From contig NW_006281099.1 of assembly GCF_000203795.2 (NCBI RefSeq), forward strand, positions 1,352,690-1,416,689: a stretch of DNA of 64,000 nucleotides. Direction: 5' to 3'. Below, piece after piece: positions 25,946-36,587 of this stretch. This DNA is from Batrachochytrium dendrobatidis JAM81. Lineage: Eukaryota; Chytridiomycota; Chytridiomycetes; Rhizophydiales. Each line of letters opens with the position of its first letter. Positions within the stretch are counted from its first letter, which is position 1. Under the pieces are notes generated by a model that saw nothing but the letters and a program-made list of their open reading frames with translations, ran no database searches and was not told the origin of the DNA. Position numbers and translations under genes: made by a program.

Positions 25946-27739
25946 TTATTGGTTAGAAACCTCGTCACAAGCAAAATCTGGCAGATCATGAGATCTAAAC
26001 ATCCAATCCCATATCAACTGTACTGTTCCATCGACACCCATTTTCTCTTTAGAATCCATCAAGCTTTGTAGTTGTTTGGCAATCAAAGACTGATCTTTCA
26101 AGAGTGCCCAATGAATTGCAGCTTTCCACTCTAATTCAGACATGCTAGCTTCTACACCACGTGCAACCGAATTTTGAATGCCACAATATAATGATTCATG
26201 CTGGTCAAAACCCTGAGGCATAATTAACTGTACAAGACCCAAACTCAAGCAATGCTGAAATGTGCCCACACCGCCGTGATGGAGTACCGCTACTGGAATC
26301 TGTGATTTATTATTGGTGGTGTTTGGATAATAGTGTGGTCCATTATCCGCACCATATTTCTGCACAAGATCAGTGATACATTCCAAAGGTAGTGCATGGC
26401 TGTAGTTATATATGGGATATTCATAGTTGCTTTTAGAGGATCGTTCAAGGAAACAGGCATTTAGAAGATGGTTTTCTGTACAAGATATCCAGATGGCACG
26501 ACATTTTAACGACTGAAGAGCATATTCAATACATTTGATCAAATGTTGAACTGTAGCATAATCATTAAATTCTTTAGAGTGCATCTCCATTGAGCCAAAG
26601 TTGATGATCAGTGTTCCCTTGGTTAAAGTTTTTTTGCACCATTCCGAAATATCTGCATATCCCTGACACGCTTGTAGAGCCAATGAGCATTGCGATAAAG
26701 GTTGAATAAATCCGGTAGATATAACACTTGCTGGTAAATTTACTTTTGAACTAAGCATATCGTTTTGCAACAGAAGCAATGGAGTGGCAGGAATCATAGT
26801 TTTTAGATTTCCATTCAGTTTGTCGCAAAGTTTTGCAAATGGAGGATAATCCAGTCCCAACTCTTGTCGAAAATCGTCATGATCGTCCACAAACAATCGC
26901 CACATCCAAAACTCAAGCTCTGCAACTTTAATTGGATGAATATGGATGCTGCAGTTGAAGTGTTGATTCAAGATTGGGTGAGTTTGGACTCTATCATTCA
27001 TGGATTGAAGCATTATTTGGCGTGTTAGGAATGGTCTGCAAGTCGATAGTTCCTCTAGAAAGTTTGATGGAGTAGAGACGGTTGTTTTTGGATTAAATGG
27101 TGAGATTCCTATGCACGGAACATCCAAAGCCTCTGCAATGGACCACGCTCCAATAGAAAAAAGATTAAAAAGGATAAACATGGGTGAGAGTGGCTCGTTG
27201 ATAGGAGTAGACGTATCTGTAGATATGGGGTTGATTGGACGAAATATTTTAGCCATGCGAATCATTGATGATCGTTCATGCTGGTGTTGGCGAGCGGCAA
27301 AAGACATGTCAGTTTCCTCTGGTAAAAGTCCACGACAAAGATCTGAAATTGGAAAGAGTTGCACACAGGTGTGACTGCCGCACAATATCAAAAGGTTGTT
27401 GCATACGCTATCACTGGTCATGAAGCATATTAAAAGTTTTTTATCAGACAATCTAGTTGCAGTGGTGGGTTCAGAACGAGAGTCATGACCACTGTGACAG
27501 ATGCACAGATGGGGATCAAAGTGCCGATTGCAGGATGACCACTTCAAATCATGAGTGCAGTTTTTGTCGAGAGAGCGGTGGGCAAGATGAACAGCAAGTG
27601 TATAGAGTGATATGGCATCACCCAAACTACCTAGAGCATAAATCAGCACTATTGTTGTATCTGATGGAGGCTTGATGCATTTTGTATATATATCCATTCC
27701 TGTATTCACGTAAAATGGAATACCAAGTAAGGATACCAA
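25946..27739 (-). CDS. Glycosyltransferase family 1 (UGT/sterol glucosyltransferase-like)
   Basis: Intron-free gene for a GT-B fold, UDP-sugar-dependent glycosyltransferase. The N-terminal half begins TTIVLIYALGSLGDAISLYTLAVHLA, the acceptor-binding start seen in GT1 enzymes (GSxGDxxP-like). The C-terminal donor domain has LIINFGSME and the UDP-binding signature VLHHGGVGTFQHCLSLGLVQ...PQGFDQ, which corresponds to HHGGAGT...P...DQ of sterol and macrolide glucosyltransferases. Acceptor substrate cannot be told; lipid or sterol is plausible. The ORF is open from ATG 27739 (597 aa), but residues 7-14 of that version are encoded by a terminus of the dispersed repeat. The more conservative start is the Met at 27697 (583 aa). 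A single-exon gene among intron-rich neighbours could be a retrocopy or a transferred gene; the sequence alone does not decide. Confidence 0.83.
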   Translation of the reverse strand: MVSLLGIPFYVNTGMDIYTKCIKPPSDTTIVLIYALGSLGDAISLYTLAVHLAHRSLDKNCTHDLKWSSCNRHFDPHLCICHSGHDSRSEPTTATRLSDKKLLICFMTSDSVCNNLLILCGSHTCVQLFPISDLCRGLLPEETDMSFAARQHQHERSSMIRMAKIFRPINPISTDTSTPINEPLSPMFILFNLFSIGAWSIAEALDVPCIGISPFNPKTTVSTPSNFLEELSTCRPFLTRQIMLQSMNDRVQTHPILNQHFNCSIHIHPIKVAELEFWMWRLFVDDHDDFRQELGLDYPPFAKLCDKLNGNLKTMIPATPLLLLQNDMLSSKVNLPASVISTGFIQPLSQCSLALQACQGYADISEWCKKTLTKGTLIINFGSMEMHSKEFNDYATVQHLIKCIEYALQSLKCRAIWISCTENHLLNACFLERSSKSNYEYPIYNYSHALPLECITDLVQKYGADNGPHYYPNTTNNKSQIPVAVLHHGGVGTFQHCLSLGLVQLIMPQGFDQHESLYCGIQNSVARGVEASMSELEWKAAIHWALLKDQSLIAKQLQSLMDSKEKMGVDGTVQLIWDWMFRSHDLPDFACDEVSNQ

Positions 27740-27760
27740 AATACATGATAAACACTCGTG
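27709..27760. repeat. Dispersed repeat, terminal fragment (copy C)
   Basis: Terminus TGTATTCACGTAAAATGGAA, followed by TACCAAAATACATGATA, which recurs near 61140. It overlaps the extreme 5' end of the glycosyltransferase ORF and lies about 65 bases from the tRNA gene. No matching far end was found nearby, so this is a solo end. Confidence 0.65.
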
Positions 27761-27823
27761 GAATGATTGGTATTACTGAACAGTCAAATCCAACATGGTT
27801 TAAACTGATGATTAAAAACAAAA

Positions 27824-27897
27824 TGATTCCACCCGGGTTCGAACCGGAGACCTCGTCCGTGTGAAGGACGCGTGATAACCAACTACACCATAGAACC
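27824..27897 (-). tRNA. tRNA-Val (anticodon CAC)
   Basis: A 74-base cloverleaf read on the minus strand. Acceptor GGTTCTA pairs with TGGAATC (with two G-U pairs) plus discriminator A. The D arm lies in GTGTAGTTGGTTATCAC. The anticodon stem CGTCC/GGACG encloses loop TTCACAC, so the anticodon is CAC (valine, GUG codons). The T arm is TCCGG-TTCGAAC-CCGGG. The B box GGTTCGAACC is intact. No intron. The overall sequence resembles eukaryotic nuclear tRNA-Val. Confidence 0.93.
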
Positions 27898-28093
27898 ATC
27901 TGTTTTTTGAAAAGACTATTACAACTATATTATTTTTAATAGTAATGTAACCAATATTTTGGAATTTGTAGTAATGGCATTCTTTTGAGCGCTTCCACTT
28001 TAGATTCAATAGCCTTGCTCCAATCAGTCTAGATACTTCAAAGCTGTTTCTTGTCACTTGAATTCTTTGAATATACGTTTCTGCTTCAAACAT

Positions 28094-28459
28094 GCATTTG
28101 TGATCATCAATACGACTATTGATGTCACCTGGCGCGCCTGTCAGTTTATCCAGCAGCTACAATATTTGTTCTATATCAATATATTTTGATCTTAGACTGT
28201 AGCCATCTCGCTCGATTCATAGTAGTATTCTTGGATTTTTCCAGCAGCATAAACTAGAGTCTGTTTCTAGACATTTAAAACATAAATCTGTTTAGTGACA
28301 AGCTGCAGCATGCAGTTGCATGTGTGTATGGCCAGATCCATCAACAGCAATTGGATAAGCCAAACAATTAAATTGATGTCATTCTTGGGTGTTTATTCGA
28401 CAGCGTAACCAAGATTCGTTTTTTGCCATCAGAATCTATTTTACATTAGCTTACTGTCA
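28094..28459. other. Intergenic region, no feature seen
   Basis: Between the tRNA and the ELMO-domain gene. Contains an isolated GGCGCGCC-like palindrome near 28131 but no ORF, RNA gene or repeat copy that I can support. Presumed promoter of the downstream gene. Confidence 0.35.
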
Positions 28460-30137
28460 ATGGCTGTCATTGGCTTTTTTTCTGCATTGGATAGCTCCAA
28501 CTGGCTTACAAATTTTAGTATGCATTGCTATTCATTGTTGATATCTTGCAATTCCAACTATTTCATGCTTGGTTGGGATCATTATGTCCTGATAGCAGTT
28601 TCTAGAACACCATCAAGCTTCTGTATCAAAAGACTTGTTTCTACAATACCCGATATTGTAGATTATTCTAATTTCAAATTCATTGGCAATCTAGTTTTAG
28701 ACCAGATATACTCGTTCACATGTTTTCTGTTTCTTTATAAGCTATACAAACGGTGTGTGCGATTTATTACAGGAACGACTGAACTCCATCGTATATGCGA
28801 CTGCATTGTTCGCAGCCAAAGACTAGACCATGTAATTCATGTTTCTCCAGATTCAGAGGAAAGTGTATCGATAGCCTTTGCCAACACTGCAGTGCAGCAT
28901 GTTCATGTTTTGCCCGAGTTACTCCATCGAGTCGGTACGTTTTTGAATTCTTGCGTTTAGCTGTTGAAATCTGCTGACCTTTCAGGTGTTTTATATCTTG
29001 ATAGAGCATTGCATCATGTACTCTTCCAAGCTATTGGTAATTTTAATTTTGTTGGCTTGTGTAAACCCAGGATTCATTGGTATGAGTAAATTTATCATAT
29101 CTGTCTAAATCTGGCAGCTTGCTAGACGAGATCTGGAAGCAAGACAGGCCAGTTTGGAGCGACCCTTGTCAAAAATGCTGGAGCTCAAAATGTTTCCTCA
29201 CAATGCAAGCATCTCGACGTATGTAGTATTTGGATTTGATTTGAAAGTGGATTTAATTTATTGATAACACTAGTGTGCGTTGCAATTAGACCACAAGCAA
29301 TCGTGCTGCGAGCTTGTATGGAAAAAATGCTCAAAAGTTATCTGCTCATGCATTTTTTGAATGAACGAGCAGCTACTCGCTTTACTGCTTTAAATCCACT
29401 TCATGAAAAAAAATTACTTGAAGTAAGTAGTAGTAGTGTGGATGAAACTGTATTTCTGTATCATTAAAATCAACGTTTATATTTGACGTGTTGATAATTA
29501 CGACTTTACAGATATGGGATGTTCTCAGTCCAGATAAACCCTTATCCCACAGAATTTCTTTGGATTGGCAACAGATTGGGTTTCAAGGACAAGATCCAGC
29601 AACCGATTTTCGTGGAATGGGTGTTTTAGCTTTAGACGATCTTTACTTTCTCTGTAAAAACCGCCCAAAACTTGCAAGAAAATTGCTCATTACATCTCAG
29701 TCAGATCTATCATGGTTTCCTTTTGCAGTTGCTGGAATTAATATCACGTCATATACACTTCGAATGGTGCGAACACGACTGTTGCAGAATACGTTTTACC
29801 ATCACGGTATTAACGAGGACACATATCACGAAGTGTTTTGTAAGTTTTTTGCTACACTACCAAGTGTGCATTTGGCTTTAGATCAAAGAACAATAGTAAA
29901 TGCTTGATTGATGGAGTGGCTAATTTAAAAACATCAATTTGGATTCAACCCATCAACCTAGGCTATATTTTCGAAGAGTTTGAAAAGTTTTGGGTCAATC
30001 AAAAAGAACTCCCAACAGTGCTTCAGTTCAATGCCATTATGAAAGAGTACCAAATTAAGGTGGAAAGGGAGTTGTTTCAAGGAAAGGTTTTGGTTCTTGA
30101 TCCCGAGAACCCTGATCTAGACAAAGTTGAAAAATAG
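28460..30137 (+). CDS. ELMO domain-containing protein (ELMOD family)
   Basis: ELMOD proteins act as GTPase-activating proteins for Arf and Arl GTPases in animals. Readable exons are about 28460-28934, 29118-29220, a block from about 29290 to 29420, 29512-29839 and 29962-30137. The amphipathic start YKLYKRCVRFITGTTELHRI parallels human ELMOD2 FWMKWLLRQMTGKCELQRI. The ELMO core is IWDVLSPDKPLSHRISLDW, then IGFQGQDPATDFRGMGVLAL, which includes the family's catalytic Arg in DFRGMG, then FAVAGINITSYTL and FCYIFEEFEKFW. The last junction, GTGTTTT|gtaagt...caacctag|GCTATATT, restores FCYIFEEF exactly. Two points are open: whether ATG 28460 or a later first exon is used, and how the phase is kept between the exon ending at 28934 and the one at 29118 (a 51-base piece at 28986-29036 may be an exon). 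Confidence 0.82.
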
Positions 30138-30452
30138 TTGAAGCTGATGTATTATGTCCACAAATATGATTGCTTTACCATTTACTTTTTAAGCACTATA
30201 TAAGTTGCTGCAAGTACTTACTAAAATGAACTACTTAAAGATGAATCAAATGTTGTTGAATGCAAAATAAAGCATGTCCAAGCTATATCAACTCAACTGT
30301 TCCAGATCAAAAAAAGAAAACTATCTCGATTTTTTTTTATTTCCAATAATCAGAATAGGAGATTGAAAAAACACTCACCGCAGACAGGTTTCAATCCCAA
30401 CTATAGTTAAACGATAAAAACTTGAAACCCACTGCTATTGACAAAAGTTGTA

Positions 30453-32045
30453 TCAGCGAGATCGATTTTCAGGACTCTTATCCCTTGCAGATGACGAATG
30501 ATGAGGAGATCGGCTATGCGAACGTGAGCGACGACGAGAGTCTCTCTCCCTACCATAGTCACGATCACGTCCGTAGTCTCTGTCTCGGCCTCGTTCAAGA
30601 CTACTGTTGCGATATCGGTCACGGCTGCTATCACGGTACCGGTCACGACTACTATCGCGATATCGGTCACGACTACTATCGCGATATCGGTCACGGCTAC
30701 TATCGCGGTATCGATCACGACTACTGTCACGGTATCGATCACGGCCACCATCGCGTCTATGGGAAGAATAGTAATCATCATCATCGTAATGGTACCGATT
30801 GGAACGATATCTGAAAAAGTTAAACAAGTTTCAAAAAGATACAGTGAGATGCAAATGAAAATGACTGATTAAATTCATTCAATGAGTTTACCTGCCGCTA
30901 CGATCATCAGCACGGCGCATATCATTAGAAGCTAGTTCATTACACATGGTATTAGAACGTCTGACAAACTAGGAGCTTTGCAAACATTACATTCTCAAAC
31001 TGATCAAATTTACTTTTTCTTTCCCCAGTAGCCCATTCAACGTTTAATGTTTGACCAAGGATAACAATAGAAGGAATTTTCTCCATTGCTAGCTCGGCAT
31101 CCTCTTGTTTATCGAATCTAAACACAGGATAATAAGCAACCCCAAATAAAACATCGATAGTCGAATGACCAGGTAAATACAGTTAGTCTCAACTGCCAAG
31201 ATCTCATTAACAGGATTCAAAGTCAAGCTGGAATTACAAAGAAACGACAAGAAAATCAATAGTGATACATACTTGACATAGGCAAATCCACGTGGACGAC
31301 CATTGTGGTACGACTTTGGAATATAAACTAGGTAATAAAAGTGACAAGAGATTAAATGCATAAACACATTCCAAACATGAGATGATGCAGCATAGAGCAT
31401 TCTAGGAAGTGGGATATCACAACAAATACCATGTCCACTTATATACACTTTAAAATGAAATGGTCACAAGTAATTGTCCAACTTACTGTCATTCACTTTT
31501 CCATACTCTTCAAAATGCTCCATCAAATCACTGGAGCTGAATTCGCATAGTGCATAGAAAAAAGTAATAAAAGTGCCAATTATATTGTCCATTGGGATAA
31601 AGATTAGCATGGTCGCAGCAAAGTCCAGATATTAACAGGCAAGAGCCCAGCAGAAAGAACATATGAGAGTAGTCATTGACGGACGAAAAAAAGCAAAGAG
31701 CATCGAGTGTTGTAATACATGAGAAGGGATAGAATTGAACTTGTTTAGAAACTTGAATCAAGACATGATTGAATACACTAGCATAGGTGATAGAAGCACT
31801 ATGGAAGACGCTTGCTTGGTTTCTACTGCCCAAAGAAAGTGGTCTTGGCTTGCACAAACATCAAAAGTATTTCTGGTTGGAGCAAGCTCAACCCGAACAT
31901 TACTGGCATTTGTAGTCAAGTGGACTAGTCCACCTACTACTTATAACCAAGTATCAGAAGCAGTCATCTTTCCCCTCTAGCGACAATGGCACTTGTACCT
32001 TGCATCGGGCGGAACTCCCCGAACATAGATTGAACGTGCAACCAT
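30453..32045 (-). CDS. SR-type splicing factor (SRSF2-like RRM + RS domain)
   Basis: Serine/arginine-rich pre-mRNA splicing regulator of 217 aa. Six exons close in frame: 32045-31999, 31536-31487, 31327-31273, 31117-31014, 30931-30892 and 30810-30453. The RRM runs from residue 6: RNP2 SIYVRGVPPDA, helix SSDLMEHFEEYGKVNDIYIP, RNP1 GRPRGFAYVKF, then QEDAELAMEKI and LNVEWATGERKSK. This closely parallels SRSF2 (DVYIPRDR...RGFAFVRF). The C-terminal half is an RS/RD/RY domain with six 8-residue repeats RDRYRDSS, then RGRDRDYG repeats and SRRRSRSHSRSP. The RS region normally binds spliceosomal partners after SRPK phosphorylation and is the import signal read by transportin-3. That importin (Mtr10-like) is encoded at 44.7-48.6 kb. 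Confidence 0.9.
30600..30743 (-). repeat. 24-bp coding minisatellite in the RS domain
   Basis: Six tandem 24-base units encoding RDRYRDSS (the last one RDRYRNSS) in exon 6 of the SR-protein gene. Units differ by a few synonymous changes (CGATATCGG versus CGGTATCGA on the plus strand), so they are not freshly duplicated, but copy number may vary between strains. The plus-strand ORF over this region is a shadow. Confidence 0.9.
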
Positions 32046-32287
32046 TTTTAAAAACGTCGATTCTTTTGTGGGAAACCTAATCATCGACAACTCGACCATC
32101 AAGAAATCGCCTGAATTTGGCCCATTGGACGGTCGTTTGTGTAGCCAAGAATCTCCATTGACACTCTCTTGTTATTATCCAACAGCAGCTACAAAGTCAA
32201 TGAACGCATGAATTCATTGTCTTGTTCTACCGCAACATTCCAGAGTATTTATTACAAGAGTCATTAGTGGCGGACTATAATACACAT

Positions 32288-33865
32288 CTAGACTGAATCT
32301 GGTTCCAATCTCCGATTCCCTTGAGCAGAATTGCGTTTCGACCGTCGATGCTCCAGAGTACGCAAGATACTGGACCATCTGTCTGCAAGCGGGTTGTCTG
32401 TGTTGGGAAGTGCATCATCTATCATTTTAGGTTGAATCTCCTGATGAGTCGAGTATGCGGTTTGCATTGATATTGATTGAGGCCTGGGGGTTGAAAGTAC
32501 AGTCTTTGATGGTGTTACATATAAACCTTGTTCAACAGCGCGAGCAATAGATTCGTGGGTATCTCGAGTTAACTTGAGTTGCCCAATTTCCCTTTTCTTT
32601 CGGTCTGCATTCAAGTCTATAGATTGAATATGGTTATCATCTACAAGATTCGATTCGATTTGTTCAAGTCTGTGTCGCTCAAGATAAACTTTGTAGGAAC
32701 TTTCCATTTGGTCCATCTTGGCTTGTAGCGCTTCAAATCCAGAAACAACAAACTCTATACGACTGATAGAGTCAGATGGTACTGGATTGAAATTATGTTC
32801 AGGAAATACTAAAGCTAAACAGTCGGCCATTTTGTTGGTGGTATTGCAAATGGTGTTTTGCAATCGTTTCTCCTGTAGCTCAAGTGAGTTGATTGAGTGG
32901 GCGATATTACCGGTAGAGGCGGGGTTACAGTGTATTGTAGATGACGTGATAGTGGATGTAAGACGATCAATTTCTGCAGCTTGCTGGCTAATATGAGTAG
33001 ATAAAGTCTTTACAGTCGCATTCAGACTGAATGTGTACGCATCCGTTGTTTCTGGCAATACTTGTTTATGCTTTGGAGATGGATTATCCGAATCCTTACA
33101 ACTAGCATTTGCTCCTCCTGTATTTGACAATGAACCTAAAGATGCTTGCACTTTAAGACGGTGCTGTTTGGACTCGATGATTTCCTGCAATGTACGAATC
33201 TGATTATTACTGTAGTCCAGTTGGGATCTAGATTCTGTTTTAACAGCATCCAGCTCAGTTTGAAGTGATTTTATCTTTTTCTTGAGCGCCTGAAAAATCT
33301 TGCGCTGCTGTTCTTTTGAAAGATGAACTGTAGTGGGCGAAGAGTCTATATGAGATGTTGTGTCAGAAGTGAGTGATTGTTGACTTGGTGATGGAGTAGC
33401 TGAGGAATTCAATTGAACTTGAGCATTTGGCTCATCCATAGTAGCAATCTTGGTGGGTTGCCTATAACGAAGCGGAGTATTATCCAGTTGAGACTGAGCA
33501 TGGGATGGAAAAAGGGGTTTGAAAGGCATATTAGAGCCAAGTTCTGGACCAGATCTGGCAATGGTTTGTTTTAGTGCAACACCGTGTGAAGGAGTGGATG
33601 ATGTAGATGCATCAATGCTAGGTGATATGGTACTACCACTTTCAAAATGAGGATAGTGGCTAGATAGAGCACTACCACTCACTCTTCGACGATACGAAGA
33701 CTTGTGAACAGTGTCAAACTTGCTGGCAGCCAGAGCCTTGCGCAGTTGGATAGAATGATTGTCTTGATCTCGTTCCAAAATGCGTGCCTCAATAGACGGG
33801 ATATTTGATTGCACAGGAAGTAAAATCTCTACACTGTCTAGAACACGATTGATTGCAGTGTCCAT
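32288..33865 (-). CDS. Coiled-coil protein of unknown function
   Basis: Single-exon ORF, not recognised. The frame is open from 33997, but the first 44 residues there look non-coding (Cys/Phe-rich, unlike the rest). The Met at 33865 (MDTAINRVLDSVEILLPVQ) is the likelier start, giving 525 aa. Layout: an N-terminal segment of about 60 residues, then a Ser/Pro/Gln-rich linker. A coiled coil runs over about residues 185-250 (QQRKIFQALKKKIKSLQTEL, heptad-like), with a second helical stretch around QAAEIDRLTSTI and GFEALQAKMDQMESSYKVYL. The C-terminus reads PLADRWSSILRTLEHRRSKR. The architecture resembles centrosome, spindle-pole or cytoskeletal linker proteins, but that is an analogy only. Divergent from the UIM-protein gene with about 230 bases between start codons. 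Confidence 0.7.
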   Translation of the reverse strand: MDTAINRVLDSVEILLPVQSNIPSIEARILERDQDNHSIQLRKALAASKFDTVHKSSYRRRVSGSALSSHYPHFESGSTISPSIDASTSSTPSHGVALKQTIARSGPELGSNMPFKPLFPSHAQSQLDNTPLRYRQPTKIATMDEPNAQVQLNSSATPSPSQQSLTSDTTSHIDSSPTTVHLSKEQQRKIFQALKKKIKSLQTELDAVKTESRSQLDYSNNQIRTLQEIIESKQHRLKVQASLGSLSNTGGANASCKDSDNPSPKHKQVLPETTDAYTFSLNATVKTLSTHISQQAAEIDRLTSTITSSTIHCNPASTGNIAHSINSLELQEKRLQNTICNTTNKMADCLALVFPEHNFNPVPSDSISRIEFVVSGFEALQAKMDQMESSYKVYLERHRLEQIESNLVDDNHIQSIDLNADRKKREIGQLKLTRDTHESIARAVEQGLYVTPSKTVLSTPRPQSISMQTAYSTHQEIQPKMIDDALPNTDNPLADRWSSILRTLEHRRSKRNSAQGNRRLEPDSV

Positions 33866-34095
33866 CCAGATCCAGTTGAGCAGAGCAAAGCTTAGTGCAA
33901 ATCGAACTGTAATTTCAATAAAACTTGAATTTGGGCAAATTAGACACTGCGTTTGGCCAAAACATAATTGGGCAAAGTGCTGTTTGATTCCAGACAAACC
34001 GGACTTGCCATAACACCAACAAGCCCATTTATCTGCGGATTGTTCATTCGACTGGCAATATTGGATTCCTTATCTGTATCATTTTTATCATTGCT

Positions 34096-36528
34096 ATGCA
34101 GCAAAAAATCACCCGTTTGTTTCGTAAGTGACTTTTTATTAGAAAGGATAATTCAATGTCTGGCACAAATCATTTCTGTCCAGACTTGCATTGTAATGTT
34201 TATCTTCAAATAGTCTCTGGAATTGAAACACTGTAAACGAGTGTTATTGTCATGTTAAGAATATATTCAGGTTTTGATTTTTCAATGTCCGATTGATACT
34301 TTGCCTTGTTCCATGTAGAGCCTCTTGCAAAACCCACACATTCAATAAAGTACACTCCTTCAACGCTCGATTTTTCGCAAGACGAATTTGATTTGGCTAT
34401 TCAAGCAAGCCTAAATGAAAAATCTTGTAATCAATCTCTTATTCACAGTCCTGATCGTGCTCGTCAACCTTTATCACATCAAAATGAAAATTTGTCGCCA
34501 GATCTACTGTCTACAACATGCAGGCCACACTCTGTAGCTACGCCTACTCCAGCACCTTTAAAAAAAGAAAGGCTTTTTGGTGAGGATTTAAAACTAAATG
34601 ATTGTAGCAAATCTATCCATAATGCATGTCTAACCTTTTATGTTTCCCCATGCACTCTAGCAAACATGGATTTAATATGTAATTCTGATGACGAGGATTT
34701 TGAGTCTGACACAGTCTTTCATTCAAAGAAAAGATCCGACAATAGTCCAACTAAATCCAAGCCAAAATCAAGTTCTGTATATACTAAAAGCAAGAAATTT
34801 GCAACGGCGAATCTAGATAGTCTGTCTTTTGTCAATGGATCTAATACCAAGACACCTGTGCACAATTCAAGCATAAATCAGGCCCATCCATCAAATTCAC
34901 CACAATCTTTTTTAAAAGAGGACGAAGCATTCAAATCGGACATATACTCTTTGTACGGTGTGTTAAAAAGTCCTATCAGATCGCACAATCCTAGCAAAAC
35001 TTCCAGCTCAGTCAAATCCTGTCACAAAAAATCGTTTTTTGCCAAAACCCCACAGTCAGTGCCAGCAACTACAGCAAGTCGTAAAATAATACTTGAACTC
35101 AATGATCACGATAGTGATCATGATTTTCAACTACAACAGACTAAATCTGTACAGGCATCTCCAATACCTAAACGACCTATTTTTGATCGACAGCCTTTAA
35201 ACAACAGCATCAAGAATGATAAATGCCCGCTTTTTGATTTTAGCTCCGAAGATGATGATCCTCACATATTTGACCAAGCTAACGTGAAATCTAATAGACA
35301 TCACACATCAAACGGTTCTAGTGCTCTGTTACAATTCTTTCATAAACCCATTTCTAAAGATCATATGTCTGCAATCAAAGGGTTACATCAAGTTGAATTG
35401 GGCACTAAAAAAACTGTTTCTTCTGCTAATTCTACTGTTATAAATACCTCTCCAAATTCTGGACGATTGTTTGCAAAGTGTGTTGATCTGCCTGCAAAAT
35501 ATCAAACTAGTGCAGTTTCATTGGCAAATCAAACCGGCATGTCAACGATTGAAATTCAGAACACTGCTTTGCACGCCATGTTTTCTATGGATGACAACCC
35601 TGATATCAAATCTGCAGCTTCCATATCAAAACCAAATCGGCATGCTTTGCTTGAACCATCTTGGCTTTCTACAAAACACAGTAATAGTGATTTACTGCAA
35701 GAGATTGATCAACAACGCAGTAATTCACCAGACTTGTCACAAGAAAGTCCAACTGCTATACCCGACTCACAAACAACTGTCATTGATTTGAATGAGTTTG
35801 AACTAGAGATTAAAAATAAGAGTATTAGTGTAAACTCTGCTAGAGATTCTCAGTCTCATAGTAGAGCAATGCCATTTATTCATCCAGATCAGCAGAAGCA
35901 TCATTTGCCCTATTGGTCCAAGTCGTCACGAGTGAATACACATAGAGGTCATGCTCAAGCAGATGCGTATTTCCACGACCGTACTATTGGAGCCAAAGCA
36001 GCTAAAATGAGCATACCTTCTAAACGATACGTGGCAGATGGCATTGAAGAAGTGGATCTTGATCATACATCCAATAACCAACACTGGAATGCGTCTTGTC
36101 TAGCCAATCAACACAATGTTCAATTTGATGATATCGAGAGCGACAATGCTGCTGGTGGATGCAATGTGGATGAAAATGATACTCCTTACGATGGATTTGT
36201 GAATATTCAGCATTTGAAAAATACAGGGCAGTCACTTGGATCATTTGGAAAGTATTTTAATCAATTTTCCGAAATAGAGTCCAAGAAAAAAGGAAAGCGT
36301 GCTAGTGGTTCAGGGCAAGACCTTGGTATAGTTCAAGAAGGAAACAGCAGTACTAGCAAGCGACAGTATACTGCCAAAACTAAGACACGTGGCACTACAA
36401 GTGCTTGCAATACCAATGGAGAAGAAAGCAAAACGGGAGGGCATGATGGAACAGGTAAAAAAGGTAATCAGCGGAGAGGACGAGCAGGATATTGGCGCGG
36501 GAATCGCGGACGATTTAAAAAACGGTAG
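34096..36528 (+). CDS. UIM-containing protein with N-terminal PIP-box-like motif
   Basis: Not assigned to a known family. The long frame lacks an ATG at its 5' end, so I infer a 28-base first exon (34096-34123) joined by gtaagt...catgtag to 34319-36528, giving 745 aa. The join creates the start MQQKITRLFQP. Residues 2-9 (QQKITRLF) fit a relaxed PCNA-interacting pattern Q-x-x-I-x-x-[LF]-F. Residues 31-43 (DEFDLAIQASLNE) fit a ubiquitin-interacting motif. The rest is polar with acidic patches (SDDEDFESD, FSSEDDDPHIFD, DIESDN). It ends in a basic, Gly/Arg-rich tail (RRGRAGYWRGNRGRFKKR) typical of nucleic-acid contact. The combination suggests a chromatin or DNA-damage protein recruited to ubiquitinated PCNA, which is inference. 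It has no nuclease, helicase or RING signature that I can see. Confidence 0.72.
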
Positions 36529-36587
36529 TTTAGCTTAATATATCAAGAGATCACTTGGTCAACCTTTTCAATATATTGCGCATTTTA

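Noticed and set aside
30422..30814. Plus-strand ORF rich in His, Tyr, Asp and Gly over the SR repeat
   Set aside because: It is the antisense shadow of the 24-bp RDRYRDSS minisatellite. The minus-strand frame continues a spliced RRM protein.
33866..33997. N-terminal extension of the coiled-coil protein
   Set aside because: Composition differs from the rest of the protein and it would extend into the shared promoter; the Met at 33865 is a better start.
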